Numbered from the stretch's first letter, positions 8,686 through 17,220 are shown. The stretch: DNA of 64,000 nucleotides from Pseudomonas paralactis (GCF_001439735.1 NZ_JYLN01000004.1:62001-126000); one strand, 5' to 3'. Notes: a model not told the origin generated them from the sequence alone. A program made the numbers and translations.

Positions 8686-9129
8686 ATGAAGGTTCTTGCA
8701 GGGCTGGTCGGTGGCCTAATATTAGCCATTCTTCTTTCGATGGTTGTAGCCATCGCCGGAGCGGCTTCGCCAGGGGCTGGCGGTGCGACGGGCGCGATCG
8801 TGTTCTTCGTCGCATGGATCATTGCACTAGTCGTAGCGATTTATTCTCCCACTCCTGGCAAAGCATGGCGTCGACTTCTAGTGACCTCGGGCATCGCTGC
8901 ATTCATGCTTCCCTTGTCCGGTATTATTTTCACCGGTAGCCATATCGCCACCAACGTCAGTGGCGCTCACTCAGGTGCAGAAACGGCAGGAGCAGCCATC
9001 GGTGGCACTTTGGTGAGTGGCTTTCTAGGTTTTGTTGGCTTCTTCCTAGGAGTGATCCTGCTCGTCATCGGTCTGTTGGTGGGTCGAGATAAGCAGATCG
9101 TCTACATTCAATCTCCACCAAATTCCTAA
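8686..9129 (+). CDS. Small multi-pass membrane protein, function unknown
   Basis: The 147-residue product has four likely transmembrane helices (about 4-27, 36-54, 64-84 and 108-131) and a short hydrophilic tail ending SPPNS. The ATG follows AAAGGAG about eight bases upstream. I do not recognise the family. It is the first gene inside the left repeat; its base composition is nearer to the chromosome than that of the other island genes. A longer overlapping frame at 8550-8939 lacks any such features. Confidence 0.7.
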   Translation: MKVLAGLVGGLILAILLSMVVAIAGAASPGAGGATGAIVFFVAWIIALVVAIYSPTPGKAWRRLLVTSGIAAFMLPLSGIIFTGSHIATNVSGAHSGAETAGAAIGGTLVSGFLGFVGFFLGVILLVIGLLVGRDKQIVYIQSPPNS

Positions 9130-10304
9130 GCGCACACATCTAGATAGCGACCCAAAGACTTTTCCCTTTACCAGGTATCGATCTTTCGTAGCGATACCCG
9201 TCGAAGTTTGGTGGCCGATAAGCGCTGGGGACCGTGGTAATTTACTAGCAGTACGGGGCAGGAAACCCGCGGGACCGCGTTAGCGGCAGCCGTGCCAGCT
9301 TACTGAAATTTCAATGTTGAAATTGAAGGAGCTTGAAGAGAAAAGGGCATCTTTACTGGATCTGTAACGGTCATGGGTTTCGTTCAGGATAGTGAACGAT
9401 TGGCCCGGTCAACTCGGTCAACCAGTCAACTAACTTTGGAGCTCATCCACTAACGAGATCCGGCGGGTTCTATGCCTCGTGTCTATCCGAAATGCCTAGG
9501 GTCCCCAGCGGCTTTCGGATTCATAGGGCAAATGCACAGGTGAACAGCAGTTCACTAAGCTGGGCATCCTTCCGCTGAAACGATCACGCGGGTTTCCGAC
9601 CCCGTGTCCATCGAAAAGGCCCAGGGGCCCCAGCTTTTTTTAAGGTCGGGCCGAAGATTCAGCCAGGCCTACTAGTATCTATTGATGATCTGCCGGATGG
9701 AGAGGCGTCATGGAAATGAATGGCTCGTGTTCCTACGCTTGACTGCCGTCAGCTGCGACGCGGATACGATCGAATACGGATCTGCTTTAAATAGGCCCCC
9801 AGCCGCCACTAGATTTTTGCGGCAGGCTGCTTTTGGCGTTGAAGGAATTGTTATTAACGGGGGAGCGGGGAGATGCCGCTCTCAATCCAGTGTTACTAGT
9901 GTTACTGGTGTTACGAGATAGCTAACTACTTGTATCAAAAGGAAATTTATTCAGTAAGACCGTGGGGGGTTCTAGTTTGGAGTGGTGTTACGGGGCAGGT
10001 GGGTGTAATGCATCTCCGGCAAAGGATGGCAGCGTCCAGAGTGGAGAGTGCTTGACTACCAAAGAGAGGCTATTACTAGGGACGCATATTTGTATCCTCC
10101 CCCAATGAACCTCGCAAGCCAGATATTCGTTGCCTGACAGCACTTTGCTGAGCTGGTCTAGATACCTTCAAACAGGAGCGTTTCAAGCGCGGCGGAGCAA
10201 AGTTCGGTGCGTAAACGAATTCTTGCAAGTGGGCTTAAAGGCGATAGACAGGGTTCGAGAGGACTGATAGCGTTCTGACTCCATAAATCTACCAAGGAAA
10301 GGTG
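9130..10304. other. Gene-less stretch inside the island, probably degraded DNA
   Basis: No open frame here has a ribosome-binding site plus protein-like sequence. The region has several C/G-rich patches and a short GTGTTAC repeat (9890-9916). It may be decayed remains of mobility or replication genes. The leader of the DUF4917 gene, including AAGGAAAGG at 10294-10302, lies at its right end. Confidence 0.6.
9890..9916. repeat. Three tandem 9-bp GTGTTAC units, with a fourth at 9985
   Basis: GTGTTACTA, GTGTTACTG and GTGTTACGA follow one another exactly, and GTGTTACGG recurs at 9985-9993. They could be iterons for a replication or binding protein, or the relic of a gene end coding for Val-Thr repeats. 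Confidence 0.75.
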
Positions 10305-11282
10305 ATGCCCAATATCGTTGATTGGCGAGAAATTCGCGATAATTTTAACCACACGGTTTTATTAGGAAATGGAGCCAGCATGGCCGTCCATCCTGATTTT
10401 GGGTATGGATCGTTGTATGAGGCAGCGAACCAGATGGGGTTTCTCGACGGACCTGTTCGGACGGTCTTTCAGCGATTCAATACTTTCGACTTCGAACTTG
10501 TTCTTAGGCGTCTCTGGTATACCTCTCTAGTCAATGAAGCGTTTGGTAACCAGCCCGGCGCAGTTGAACAAGCATATCAGCAGGTCCGAACCGCATTGAT
10601 TCAAACAGTGCGTGAGACACATGTCACCTATGCGGATGCCGAAGAGCATTTGCCCAATATATATAGATTTTTAAAAAGATTCGATACCGTCGTTTCTCTG
10701 AATTACGATCTTATTGTGTATTGGGCAATAATGTTTGGTAATAGAACTTTAGGACGTTGGTTTAAAGATGGATTTATGCCTCGGAGTTTTCGTGATGATT
10801 GGGAATCATTAAGGGAGCCATACGGCGCGGAAAGATCCACGTTGGTTTTTTATCCGCACGGGAATTTAGTTCTGGCCCGTTCTGAAACTGGCGCAGAAGT
10901 AAAATTGGCAGGTGGCGACGAAAGATTACTCGATGTGATTCTAGATAGCTGGGAAGGGAGAGGCGCAATTCCATTATTTGTGTGTGAGGGGACCGCCGAG
11001 CACAAGAAGTCTGCTATTGAAAGCGCATCGTATCTACAGCGTGTCTATAGAGAGGTAGTTCCTTCCCTGAATGACTCACTGGTGATATATGGTTGGAATA
11101 TATCGGTACAAGATCAACATATAATTGATCAGTTGCGGCGATCAAACATTACTCGCGTAGCGGTATCAGTTTGGAATGAAGATGCAGGATATATGCAGAG
11201 GGCAGAAGAGGCTCTGCGTAGTATAGGTATTCGGCACATACATTTTTTTGATTCGGCTAGTGAAGGCTGCTGGATAAACTGA
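10305..11282 (+). CDS. DUF4917-family protein, SIR2-like fold
   Basis: The 325-residue product has a SIR2-like pattern: nucleotide-binding LLGNGASMAV at 19-28, SLNYDLIVYWA about residue 127, YPHGNL about 183 and a late IYGWNISVQDQHI strand. These correspond to the GAGAS, NYD, HG and GxSxxD motifs of SIR2-like NAD-binding proteins, and the whole fits DUF4917. SIR2-like domains in islands often degrade NAD during phage defence; that role is inference here. The ATG at 10305 is preferred to the GTG at 10302 because AAGGAAAGG precedes it. The gene is AT-rich and separated from the following operon by 134 bp. Confidence 0.8.
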   Translation: MPNIVDWREIRDNFNHTVLLGNGASMAVHPDFGYGSLYEAANQMGFLDGPVRTVFQRFNTFDFELVLRRLWYTSLVNEAFGNQPGAVEQAYQQVRTALIQTVRETHVTYADAEEHLPNIYRFLKRFDTVVSLNYDLIVYWAIMFGNRTLGRWFKDGFMPRSFRDDWESLREPYGAERSTLVFYPHGNLVLARSETGAEVKLAGGDERLLDVILDSWEGRGAIPLFVCEGTAEHKKSAIESASYLQRVYREVVPSLNDSLVIYGWNISVQDQHIIDQLRRSNITRVAVSVWNEDAGYMQRAEEALRSIGIRHIHFFDSASEGCWIN

Positions 11283-11416
11283 GGCTTTACTCACAGGGGG
11301 GGAATGCGCTTCTAGAAAAGTCAGTCTGTTAAGATTTTGATGTAATAGGTGCTGATAAAAATGATAGATGGTGTGAGGTTATAGTATAAACATTATAACT
11401 CTATTGAGGGTGTGTT

Positions 11417-12460
11417 ATGGCTGGGGAAGTTGCAAATATCACCGAGGTTGCGGTAAAGGTAACTAAGGATATATTTAAATGGTTTAAGTGGGATGCTGTT
11501 CCCATTATGGATGAAAATTTTGATTGTCACAAAGTTGATAAGCATAAAGCCCCTCCAAAGAAAAAGAGTAAAGCTTTGTCGGAGCCCAAGCACAGCCACC
11601 CCGTAGATGTCGTGTTCAAGTATTTCGATCCTTATACAAATAGGGTTGTTATGCTAAATACAGATTTAAAAAGCTATGCAAAAGGCAGCATTTCCACGCC
11701 AAATATAATCGCAGCACTAGAGTCGCTGGCTAAAACAATCGATTGTGCTAGATCAAGTCCTGAGTGGCAAAGAAAGTATATTCTTGAAGAAGTGCTTTAT
11801 GAAATAAGGGGTATGCTTTTTATATATAATCATGATGGTGAATACCATAAGGATTTTTTAAAGCTCGTCGAACCTATTAATACTGATAAACTCGGTATTC
11901 AAGAGGGGCAAATGCTACATGTCTTGGATTCAGAGCGAATTCGTTATCTTTTTACCGTTGTAACAGATATGAAAAGTCTGCACGCGGAAGATGAGTTTCC
12001 AATAAAAGATTATTCCTTTTTTTATCCTGATCTGTACTTGCACAAATCCCATGGAGATCCAGACTCTTTGCCCGCCACTGTGGAGTTGCTCTGTGCTCCT
12101 TACATGATAATAAAGCATGGGGATCCAATGAGTGGTAAAGAGCTTGATGAACGCGGTAACGAAGGGTATGTGATCTATTATAACCAAGATGGGTCGACAG
12201 AGTATGAGTTTCGCTACTTGTTAGATTCGTTGTCTAGGTTTCAAATTCTTCGCCAGAAATGTACCATCAAGATTAGAGTTGCTCATAGCAATCCGCACAG
12301 TCTAATTAAGAGTAACTTTGAGACGGCAAAAAACATATACTTGGCAGGTTGGGGTATGGACTCTTATAAGAAAACAGAGCTTGAACGGATTGAGTTTGAG
12401 GTTGTAAATTTGTCCGCTCCGAAATATATGCCCGGGATTTTGGCATGGAGATACTCATGA
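11417..12460 (+). CDS. Unknown island protein with PD-(D/E)XK-like nuclease motif (gene 1 of 3)
   Basis: The 347-residue protein is not one I recognise. Residues 61-95 read HPVDVVF, a hydrophobic strand VVMLN and then TDLKSYAKGS. Asp64 plus Asp83-X-Lys85 on consecutive strands fits the core of PD-(D/E)XK nucleases, in which D...(D/E)XK binds metal. The N terminus (VTKDIFKWFKW) is amphipathic and a Lys/Pro-rich linker (43-58) follows. The gene is strongly AT-rich. It is first of three genes joined by overlaps of 4 and 14 bp, so the products probably act together. An AT-rich promoter-like stretch lies upstream at about 11330-11400. Nuclease function is inference from the motif alone. Confidence 0.65.
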   Translation: MAGEVANITEVAVKVTKDIFKWFKWDAVPIMDENFDCHKVDKHKAPPKKKSKALSEPKHSHPVDVVFKYFDPYTNRVVMLNTDLKSYAKGSISTPNIIAALESLAKTIDCARSSPEWQRKYILEEVLYEIRGMLFIYNHDGEYHKDFLKLVEPINTDKLGIQEGQMLHVLDSERIRYLFTVVTDMKSLHAEDEFPIKDYSFFYPDLYLHKSHGDPDSLPATVELLCAPYMIIKHGDPMSGKELDERGNEGYVIYYNQDGSTEYEFRYLLDSLSRFQILRQKCTIKIRVAHSNPHSLIKSNFETAKNIYLAGWGMDSYKKTELERIEFEVVNLSAPKYMPGILAWRYS

Positions 12461-13533
12461 AAAGCGGTCATTTGTATTATGCGTCTGATAAAGCAGTATA
12501 TGATGCGCTCGTTCAATACAATTTTAAAAATGCAGATATGCGTGAGCTTCTCTTAAGTAGGGGGGTATTGATTTCACAAGATACAGAGAGGAAAGTCTTA
12601 GCTTTGTATTTTTGTCGCATGAATCATGACTACTACGATCACCAAAGAATCGCTGGGATATTTGGTGGTAATAGCCGGAAGGAGCGAGTTGCGATATCAA
12701 GCCTTCAGGGGAATATTGGAGATAGTAAACTTGAGGTGGCGGCTCAAGCGTTTAAAGAGGAGCTTGAAAGCAAGGGGGCCAAGGTCAGTGTAAAATGGGT
12801 TCAGAAGAAAATGGAGATAACGGTTTTATATGATGACTACAACAGTAATAAGTCTGAGTTTAAACAGACGGTTGAAAGGGAAGGTGTTTTTGAAATAGAA
12901 GCAACAGAGTCTGGTTTGAATGTCAGGGGGCCCCAGAATAATTTTATGGATAACTCAAAGGCTGTTTTGATAGATTTGCTTGCTAAGAACAGCGAGGGTG
13001 GAAGCCTAGGCTTGAAAGAAATAGAGATGAGTTCGATTCATGACAATAAGTTAAGGACAAAGTTTTTTAGAAGTTTGCTAGCAAATCTAAATGGATATGT
13101 GTTGAAGGATGTTACGGACGTCTATGTATATAATCCGAAAATAAAAGCTGATTCAGCCGAGGGAGATCTAGGGATTCATATTACAAAAGCATCGCTAAAG
13201 GGCGAGGGTTTGTTGTTTTCCCAAGAGTTGGACGGATTGCTGAAGACCGGATTTTATGTTTGTAAGATAGTTTGGACCACTCATTCGGCATCTGAGAAAT
13301 CGGATCTTTATGAATTGGAGGCTCAGTTTACAGAGCCAGAACACTGTGAGAGGTTCTCATACGCAGTAAAAGGTAGATATAAGCTGGGAGATAGTGGTCA
13401 CCATAATAAAAACAAAACTTCATGTGAGTCTCTGGCAGAAAAGCGAATGCTGCGTCTATTGGAGGCGGCAGCCATGAAAACACTTGATGAAGTGGCTGAA
13501 GAGTTTGCAGGAGGTAAAGATGAAACCAATTAA
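12457..13533 (+). CDS. Unknown island protein (gene 2 of 3)
   Basis: The ATG at 12457 overlaps the previous stop as ATGA and has GGAG six bases upstream, so it is preferred to the frame start at 12445. The 358-residue product is soluble, charged and without signal or membrane segments. Residues about 1-75 look helical (possible DNA- or protein-binding N domain, with ADMRELLLSRGVLIS), the middle has beta-rich segments (KVSVKWVQKKMEITVLYDD), and the C terminus is a helical, acidic tail. I do not recognise a family. It sits between the nuclease-like gene and a third unknown gene in one transcription unit. Confidence 0.7.
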   Translation: MKSGHLYYASDKAVYDALVQYNFKNADMRELLLSRGVLISQDTERKVLALYFCRMNHDYYDHQRIAGIFGGNSRKERVAISSLQGNIGDSKLEVAAQAFKEELESKGAKVSVKWVQKKMEITVLYDDYNSNKSEFKQTVEREGVFEIEATESGLNVRGPQNNFMDNSKAVLIDLLAKNSEGGSLGLKEIEMSSIHDNKLRTKFFRSLLANLNGYVLKDVTDVYVYNPKIKADSAEGDLGIHITKASLKGEGLLFSQELDGLLKTGFYVCKIVWTTHSASEKSDLYELEAQFTEPEHCERFSYAVKGRYKLGDSGHHNKNKTSCESLAEKRMLRLLEAAAMKTLDEVAEEFAGGKDETN

Positions 13534-14185
13534 GCAGCTCTGGCTTATATTGACTCATGGTAAGCGGGTAGCGGATACGCTGCAGAAGCATACTTTTAGT
13601 ATTGATAATCCATCAGGGTTTGAATTGATTAAAGTATCTCCGGATAAGGTGCATGCGAAATTTTTTGAACGGCTAGAGATTTTCGAGGAGGTCGATACAC
13701 CATTTGGTGATGTACAAAAAATTCATATCGTTCGATATGTTGTTATAGAGTTTACTGTAATCAAAGTTGGTGAGGGGTTGTCCTTAATAAAAATTCTTAG
13801 GCCACCTGTTTCGATAAAAAGCTTTTCAAAAAAATTGATGGAGGCTTTTGAATATGAAGGGGCATTAAAGAAAGCCTCTTTTAATTTGGCGGAAGTCTAC
13901 AGCCTTATCCAGGGGGAGCCTGCCATTGATCGTCTCGTCGTGACGAAAGTCACAGCTAGCCAAGTCCCTGTGGGAGATAGGGCTACCGCTCGTATTGAGG
14001 TTGCATCTATAACAAATGCGCTACTGGAATTGCAGAAAGAGTATGATTCTCCTTCAGTAAAGCTAGAAAAAATAATGATTTCTGCAAGGATGAATTTTGA
14101 GCTAGAGATCTTGGATGTCTCGGCGGCGGGGTCAATTTATTGTACGCCTGGAATGGAGTTTTATCTGGAGAGAACTTTGTTTTAA
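13520..14185 (+). CDS. Unknown island protein (gene 3 of 3)
   Basis: The ATG at 13520 follows GGAGG and overlaps the end of gene 2 by 14 bp. The 221-residue product has no signal, membrane helix or cofactor motif that I recognise. It is rich in beta-type hydrophobic alternation (IHIVRYVVIEFTVIKV, EKIMISARMNFELEIL), suggesting a compact alpha/beta domain. Codon use and base composition match genes 1 and 2. It ends the operon; a weak hairpin (AAAGGCCTC / GAGACCTTT, about 14319-14342) lies downstream without a strong T run. Confidence 0.7.
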   Translation: MKPIKQLWLILTHGKRVADTLQKHTFSIDNPSGFELIKVSPDKVHAKFFERLEIFEEVDTPFGDVQKIHIVRYVVIEFTVIKVGEGLSLIKILRPPVSIKSFSKKLMEAFEYEGALKKASFNLAEVYSLIQGEPAIDRLVVTKVTASQVPVGDRATARIEVASITNALLELQKEYDSPSVKLEKIMISARMNFELEILDVSAAGSIYCTPGMEFYLERTLF

Positions 14186-14550
14186 TGCGGCTTTTAGTTT
14201 TTTACTTGTTTTGTACGACTCTACTAGGCATTTCTGTCAGGTATTTATTTTAAAAATGTTTTGAGGCGCTTAGTCTCGGTTTTAATACTGCGCTGTAGGA
14301 AGAATTAGGACTAGGTTAAAAAGGCCTCATAGAGACCTTTCTACTAAACCCGGAACTTATTTTCCCAGCCAGCTTTCGACTAAATCCGAACCATGCTTGG
14401 CTTTCGGGAAAAGGGGATAGATTTATTTTCACGGCGAAAAAGAGGAAGGAAATCCCGAACAGCTCAAACCGAAGCCCCCGGCAGCTATCTCAAAACACCG
14501 ACCTTTAGCAACTCAACACCTTTCCTCACCACCCACCTAACCCCAAAAAC
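14186..14550. other. Island right end, no gene
   Basis: No supported gene. AT-rich up to about 14340, then chromosomal-like composition. The phrase AAAAGGGGATAGATTTATTT at about 14409-14428 resembles a sequence I associate with REP-associated or IS200-like transposase neighbourhoods, so a transposon remnant is possible. Confidence 0.5.
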
Positions 14551-14610
14551 AAAAAAGCCCCAGATCTCCCGACCTGAGGCTTTTTCATTTCATATCTGGT
14601 GCACCCGGCG
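14551..14610. other. Right attachment-like direct repeat (attR) overlapping tRNA 3' end
   Basis: 60 bp matching 8402-8458 with three substitutions and two small gaps. It comprises the tRNA-Arg terminator and the last 14 bases of the tRNA gene. The tRNA stays intact on this side. Confidence 0.85.
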
Positions 14611-14673
14611 GGATTCGAACCCACGACCCCTGCCTTCGGAGGGCAGTACTCTATCCAGCTGAGCTACGGATGC
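14597..14673 (-). tRNA. tRNA-Arg (anticodon CCG)
   Basis: The complement folds as a 77-nt tRNA: acceptor stem GCATCCG / CGGGTGC, discriminator A and an encoded CCA. The anticodon arm is CTGCC-CTCCGAA-GGCAG, giving anticodon CCG. The T arm contains GGTTCGAATCC. A Rho-independent terminator follows at 14551-14586. Its 3' end is the integration site of the neighbouring island. Confidence 0.96.
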
Positions 14674-14890
14674 TTGTGCGGGCGACATCATACCCATGTC
14701 GACCTGATGCGTCCATTCCGGCATTTGCCCCGCCCCCTGTCGTCCATTTCCGACAAAAAATGGCTAATCGCCACCCTCATTCACAACTCCCCGCGCCGCA
14801 CGTCCCTTTGTTTGCTTTGCTCTTGTGGCTTTAACCCCGCTTCCACGCCGCAATTCCTCAGGTGAACGCATGCATTCCAAAGGAACCGTG

Positions 14891-15586
14891 ATGCTCGATC
14901 TCCCGCTCAGACAAACCCTGCTGGCTCGCTCCGATTTGTTTCGAGGTATGCCGGAGCATCTCTTGCGCTACGTGGCCACCCATATGGTGGAGCGCACGCT
15001 GGATGATCGCGAGCTGTTGTATTTCAAGGATGACACCCTCGAATTCATTGCGTTGGTGGTGGAGGGCCGGATTTATTCGGTGGTGCATGGGCCGGATGGG
15101 CGCGAGCAGATTATCGGCAGTACCGGGGCCGGGCAGGTGGTGGGGGAGACGGCGTTGATCAAGGATCATGGGCGCGAGTCTTCCACCTTTGCCAGTGGCC
15201 CCACGCGGTTGTTGCAGTTGGGTAGCCGGCATTTTGCTGTGTTGTTTGAGGAGCCGGTGTTTCTGCGGCGTTTGTTGATGCTGATGATGCTGCGGTTGTT
15301 GCAGGCCATCGAGTTGCTGGAGTTGGTGTGTCTTCATCGGCTGGAGTCGCGGTTGGCGCGGTTTTTGTTGGCCAACCTGGGTGAGATCGACCTGGCGTTG
15401 GCCTTGCCCAGTGTGTCGCTGCCCGCGAGCCAAGGGGTGTTGGCGTCGATGCTGAATACCAGCCGGCCCAAGCTGAATGTGCAGCTGCAAGTGTGGCGGC
15501 GCAGTGGCGTGATCAGCGGCGATCTGGAGCGCATGGTGATCAATGATGTTGAGCATTTGAGGCGCAAGGCTTTTGCGCTGAATTAG
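14891..15586 (+). CDS. Crp/Fnr-family transcriptional regulator next to reb genes
   Basis: The ATG at 14891 is chosen for AAAGGA at about 14879. The 231-residue product has an N-terminal cyclic-nucleotide-binding-type beta barrel (FIALVVEGRIYSVVHGPDG, then GQVVGETALI) and a C-terminal winged helix (ASQGVLASMLNTSRPKLNVQ). Key Cys residues for an Fnr iron-sulfur cluster are absent. It lies just upstream of the orphan sigma factor and the RebB genes in the same direction, so it may control R-body production, perhaps in response to a small ligand. Direct evidence for that is lacking. Confidence 0.82.
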   Translation: MLDLPLRQTLLARSDLFRGMPEHLLRYVATHMVERTLDDRELLYFKDDTLEFIALVVEGRIYSVVHGPDGREQIIGSTGAGQVVGETALIKDHGRESSTFASGPTRLLQLGSRHFAVLFEEPVFLRRLLMLMMLRLLQAIELLELVCLHRLESRLARFLLANLGEIDLALALPSVSLPASQGVLASMLNTSRPKLNVQLQVWRRSGVISGDLERMVINDVEHLRRKAFALN

Positions 15587-15673
15587 TTGTGGCGGTGTTC
15601 CCCAGGTAACAGCGTACCCCCGTCGAGCCCTCGCAGACTGGCCCTTCATCAAGGATGCACAGGAGTGCTGGCG

Positions 15674-16216
15674 ATGGGGATGACTGTTCAGTTCAAGGAT
15701 CAATGGGCCGCCGATGACCGTTTGTTCGAAGCGAGTTGGCGTGCTGTGCACGGCGAGCTCAGGCGCCGGGCGTTGCGGCGGGCCAAGGGCAATCTGGATC
15801 AGGGCCAGGAGTGGTTGTCGGCCACGGCGATCAAGGCCCTGTTGTTTTTTCGGCGCTCGCCGGAGCGCATTCGTGACCCTCAGGGTTTTCTGTTTTTAGT
15901 GCTCGACCATGTGTTTCTCGACAGCTTGCGGCGCAGCAAGCGCGAGGGGCGGTTGTTCGATGATTCGGTGGATCTTGAACACGATCACTTGGCCGCGCTC
16001 GCCGCGCCCTGCGCTTCGGTGCTGGAGCGGGTGGAATGTTATGAGCGCCTGGAGCAGATCGAGGCGCACGTCGCACGGTTACCGCTGTTGCAGCAGCGCT
16101 TGTTCGAGATGCGTTTTGTCGATGACCTGCCTTACCCGCAAATCGCCGCCGAGTTGCACGTGAAGCTGCCGCTGGTGCGCAAGCTTGTGCAACTGCTGCG
16201 CGATGCGTTGCGCTGA
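15674..16216 (+). CDS. Orphan sigma-70 family (ECF/FecI-like) sigma factor of the reb locus
   Basis: The ATG at 15674 follows AGGAG at 15661-15665. The 180-residue product is a divergent ECF sigma factor: region 2 around FLFLVLDHVFLDSLRR and region 4 around LPLLQQRLFEMRFVDDLPYPQIAAELHV. No anti-sigma gene adjoins. R-body loci of pseudomonads carry dedicated regulators; as I recall, a FecI-type sigma factor takes part in R-body control in P. aeruginosa. It lies 87 bp after the Crp-like gene and about 100 bp before the first rebB. Confidence 0.78.
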   Translation: MGMTVQFKDQWAADDRLFEASWRAVHGELRRRALRRAKGNLDQGQEWLSATAIKALLFFRRSPERIRDPQGFLFLVLDHVFLDSLRRSKREGRLFDDSVDLEHDHLAALAAPCASVLERVECYERLEQIEAHVARLPLLQQRLFEMRFVDDLPYPQIAAELHVKLPLVRKLVQLLRDALR

Positions 16217-16319
16217 AGGTGATTCACACATGTTGGCGTGGGGCGTTCTAGTGGTATGAGCGCAGCACGCCGCCGCTATCCACACCCAAACCTGGGTGAA
16301 TGCCATCAAGGAGAGATGT

Positions 16320-16547
16320 ATGACAGAGGTCAACAGCCAGATCACCGACGCGGTCACTCAAACCAACGTCAAGGTGGTGGCCGAGGCGCCAGCCCAGGCC
16401 ATCGCGTCGCTGTACCAGGTGGCCAGCAGCGCGGCGGGCCTGTCGTTGCAGAATGCGGTCAACAGCCAGCAGGCGATGAATCAGATTTCCAACGCGGTGA
16501 TCTCCAAGGCCGTGGCGCTGATCATGCAGATTGGCGAGAAGGGCTGA
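16320..16547 (+). CDS. RebB-family R-body structural protein
   Basis: The ATG at 16320 follows AAGGAG. The 75-residue protein starts with the RebB signature QITDAVTQTNVKVVAEAPA, followed by an Ala/Gln-rich amphipathic helix (SAAGLSLQNAVNSQQAMNQI). RebB proteins polymerise into R-bodies, coiled ribbons first known from Caedibacter that extend on a trigger such as acid and can break membranes. It is shorter than the two 104-residue copies at 18280 and 18645, lacking their C-terminal 30 residues, so it may cap or nucleate the ribbon; that is inference. Confidence 0.88.
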   Translation: MTEVNSQITDAVTQTNVKVVAEAPAQAIASLYQVASSAAGLSLQNAVNSQQAMNQISNAVISKAVALIMQIGEKG

Positions 16548-16565
16548 GCCCTCGGGAGATTGATT

Positions 16566-17138
16566 ATGTCGTGGTTCAGTCGCAAGAAACCCGCTGCCTC
16601 GCAAGCAACGCCCGCCGCCGACCCACCGGCGCCGGCGCCCGCCGCACCGGTCTCGCGCTCGATCATGGCGCGCATGAACGAGCACTTGCTCAATCAGGTG
16701 AGCGCGCCGTCATCCGACAGCACGGCGGCGCTCAATAGCCAGATCGTGCAGGCGGTGCAGTTCACCAATTCGCAGAACTTTGCCTATGCGCCGGCGCAGA
16801 TCGCGGTGCCGGCCGACATGATGATCAGCCAGGCGGCCGGGCTGGTGGCGCAAGCGGCGGCGGGGTACTTCGACGGGGTCAGCAAGATCGCGTTGGCGGC
16901 CCAGGCCGTGCTGCTCCAGCAAATGACCGAGAACATCGTCAAGGACAACCTGCCGGCCGCTGCCGAAGACGCCTTGGGCGCCCTGGCCACCGACCTGCTG
17001 GTGGGCGCCGCTGCCGCTGTGGCTGCCGCTGCCGGTGCGATGGAGGCCGAAGCCGCCAGTGTGGCCATCGACAAGATCGACCAGAGCATCGCCAAGTACG
17101 CCGACACCTTGGCAAACCGGGCCGCGCCAGCGGCCTGA
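16566..17138 (+). CDS. Divergent Reb-like, Ala-rich protein
   Basis: The ATG at 16566 follows CGGGAG. The 190-residue product has a basic start (MSWFSRKKPAA), a Pro/Ala linker, then a region recalling RebB: LNSQIVQAVQFTNSQ and ISQAAGLVAQAAAGY. The C-terminal third is an Ala-rich hydrophobic helix (LLVGAAAAVAAAAGAMEAEA). It is probably an R-body accessory or a divergent subunit. It begins 18 bp after the first rebB gene. Confidence 0.7.
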   Translation: MSWFSRKKPAASQATPAADPPAPAPAAPVSRSIMARMNEHLLNQVSAPSSDSTAALNSQIVQAVQFTNSQNFAYAPAQIAVPADMMISQAAGLVAQAAAGYFDGVSKIALAAQAVLLQQMTENIVKDNLPAAAEDALGALATDLLVGAAAAVAAAAGAMEAEAASVAIDKIDQSIAKYADTLANRAAPAA

Positions 17139-17220
17139 ACCGAGCACAGCGCTCCAGCGTTCTGCTGGGGCGGTGCAACAGCAACTTGAAAGCAACTTTT
17201 CTTGAGTGAGGAGCGACATC

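Larger units (their letters stand above)
8459..14550. mobile_element. Genomic island integrated at tRNA-Arg(CCG), no integrase
   Basis: About 6.1 kb between two direct repeats of the tRNA-Arg 3' end and terminator. The DNA is clearly richer in A+T than its surroundings and uses AT-rich codons, especially from 10.3 to 14.2 kb. It holds four recognisable island genes plus a membrane-protein gene and about 1.2 kb of gene-less DNA. No integrase or transposase frame is present, so the island is probably an old, immobile remnant or moves by homologous recombination between tRNA sites. Confidence 0.8.

Noticed and set aside
8550..8939. 129-residue frame overlapping the island membrane-protein gene
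   Set aside because: No ribosome site, no domain, and it overlaps a better frame with AAAGGAG and four clear membrane helices.
9682..9921. 79-residue frame with Val-Thr repeats at its end
   Set aside because: The repeat comes from the GTGTTAC units; no ribosome site and no family resemblance. Kept only as a repeat feature.
11417..14185. Assigning the three-gene operon to a named defence system
   Set aside because: A nuclease-like motif alone is not enough and I recognise no full match to a known system; naming it would be a guess.
14393..14662. Frame running into the tRNA-Arg gene
   Set aside because: It overlaps the terminator and an intact tRNA; such frames across tRNA genes are a well-known false call.
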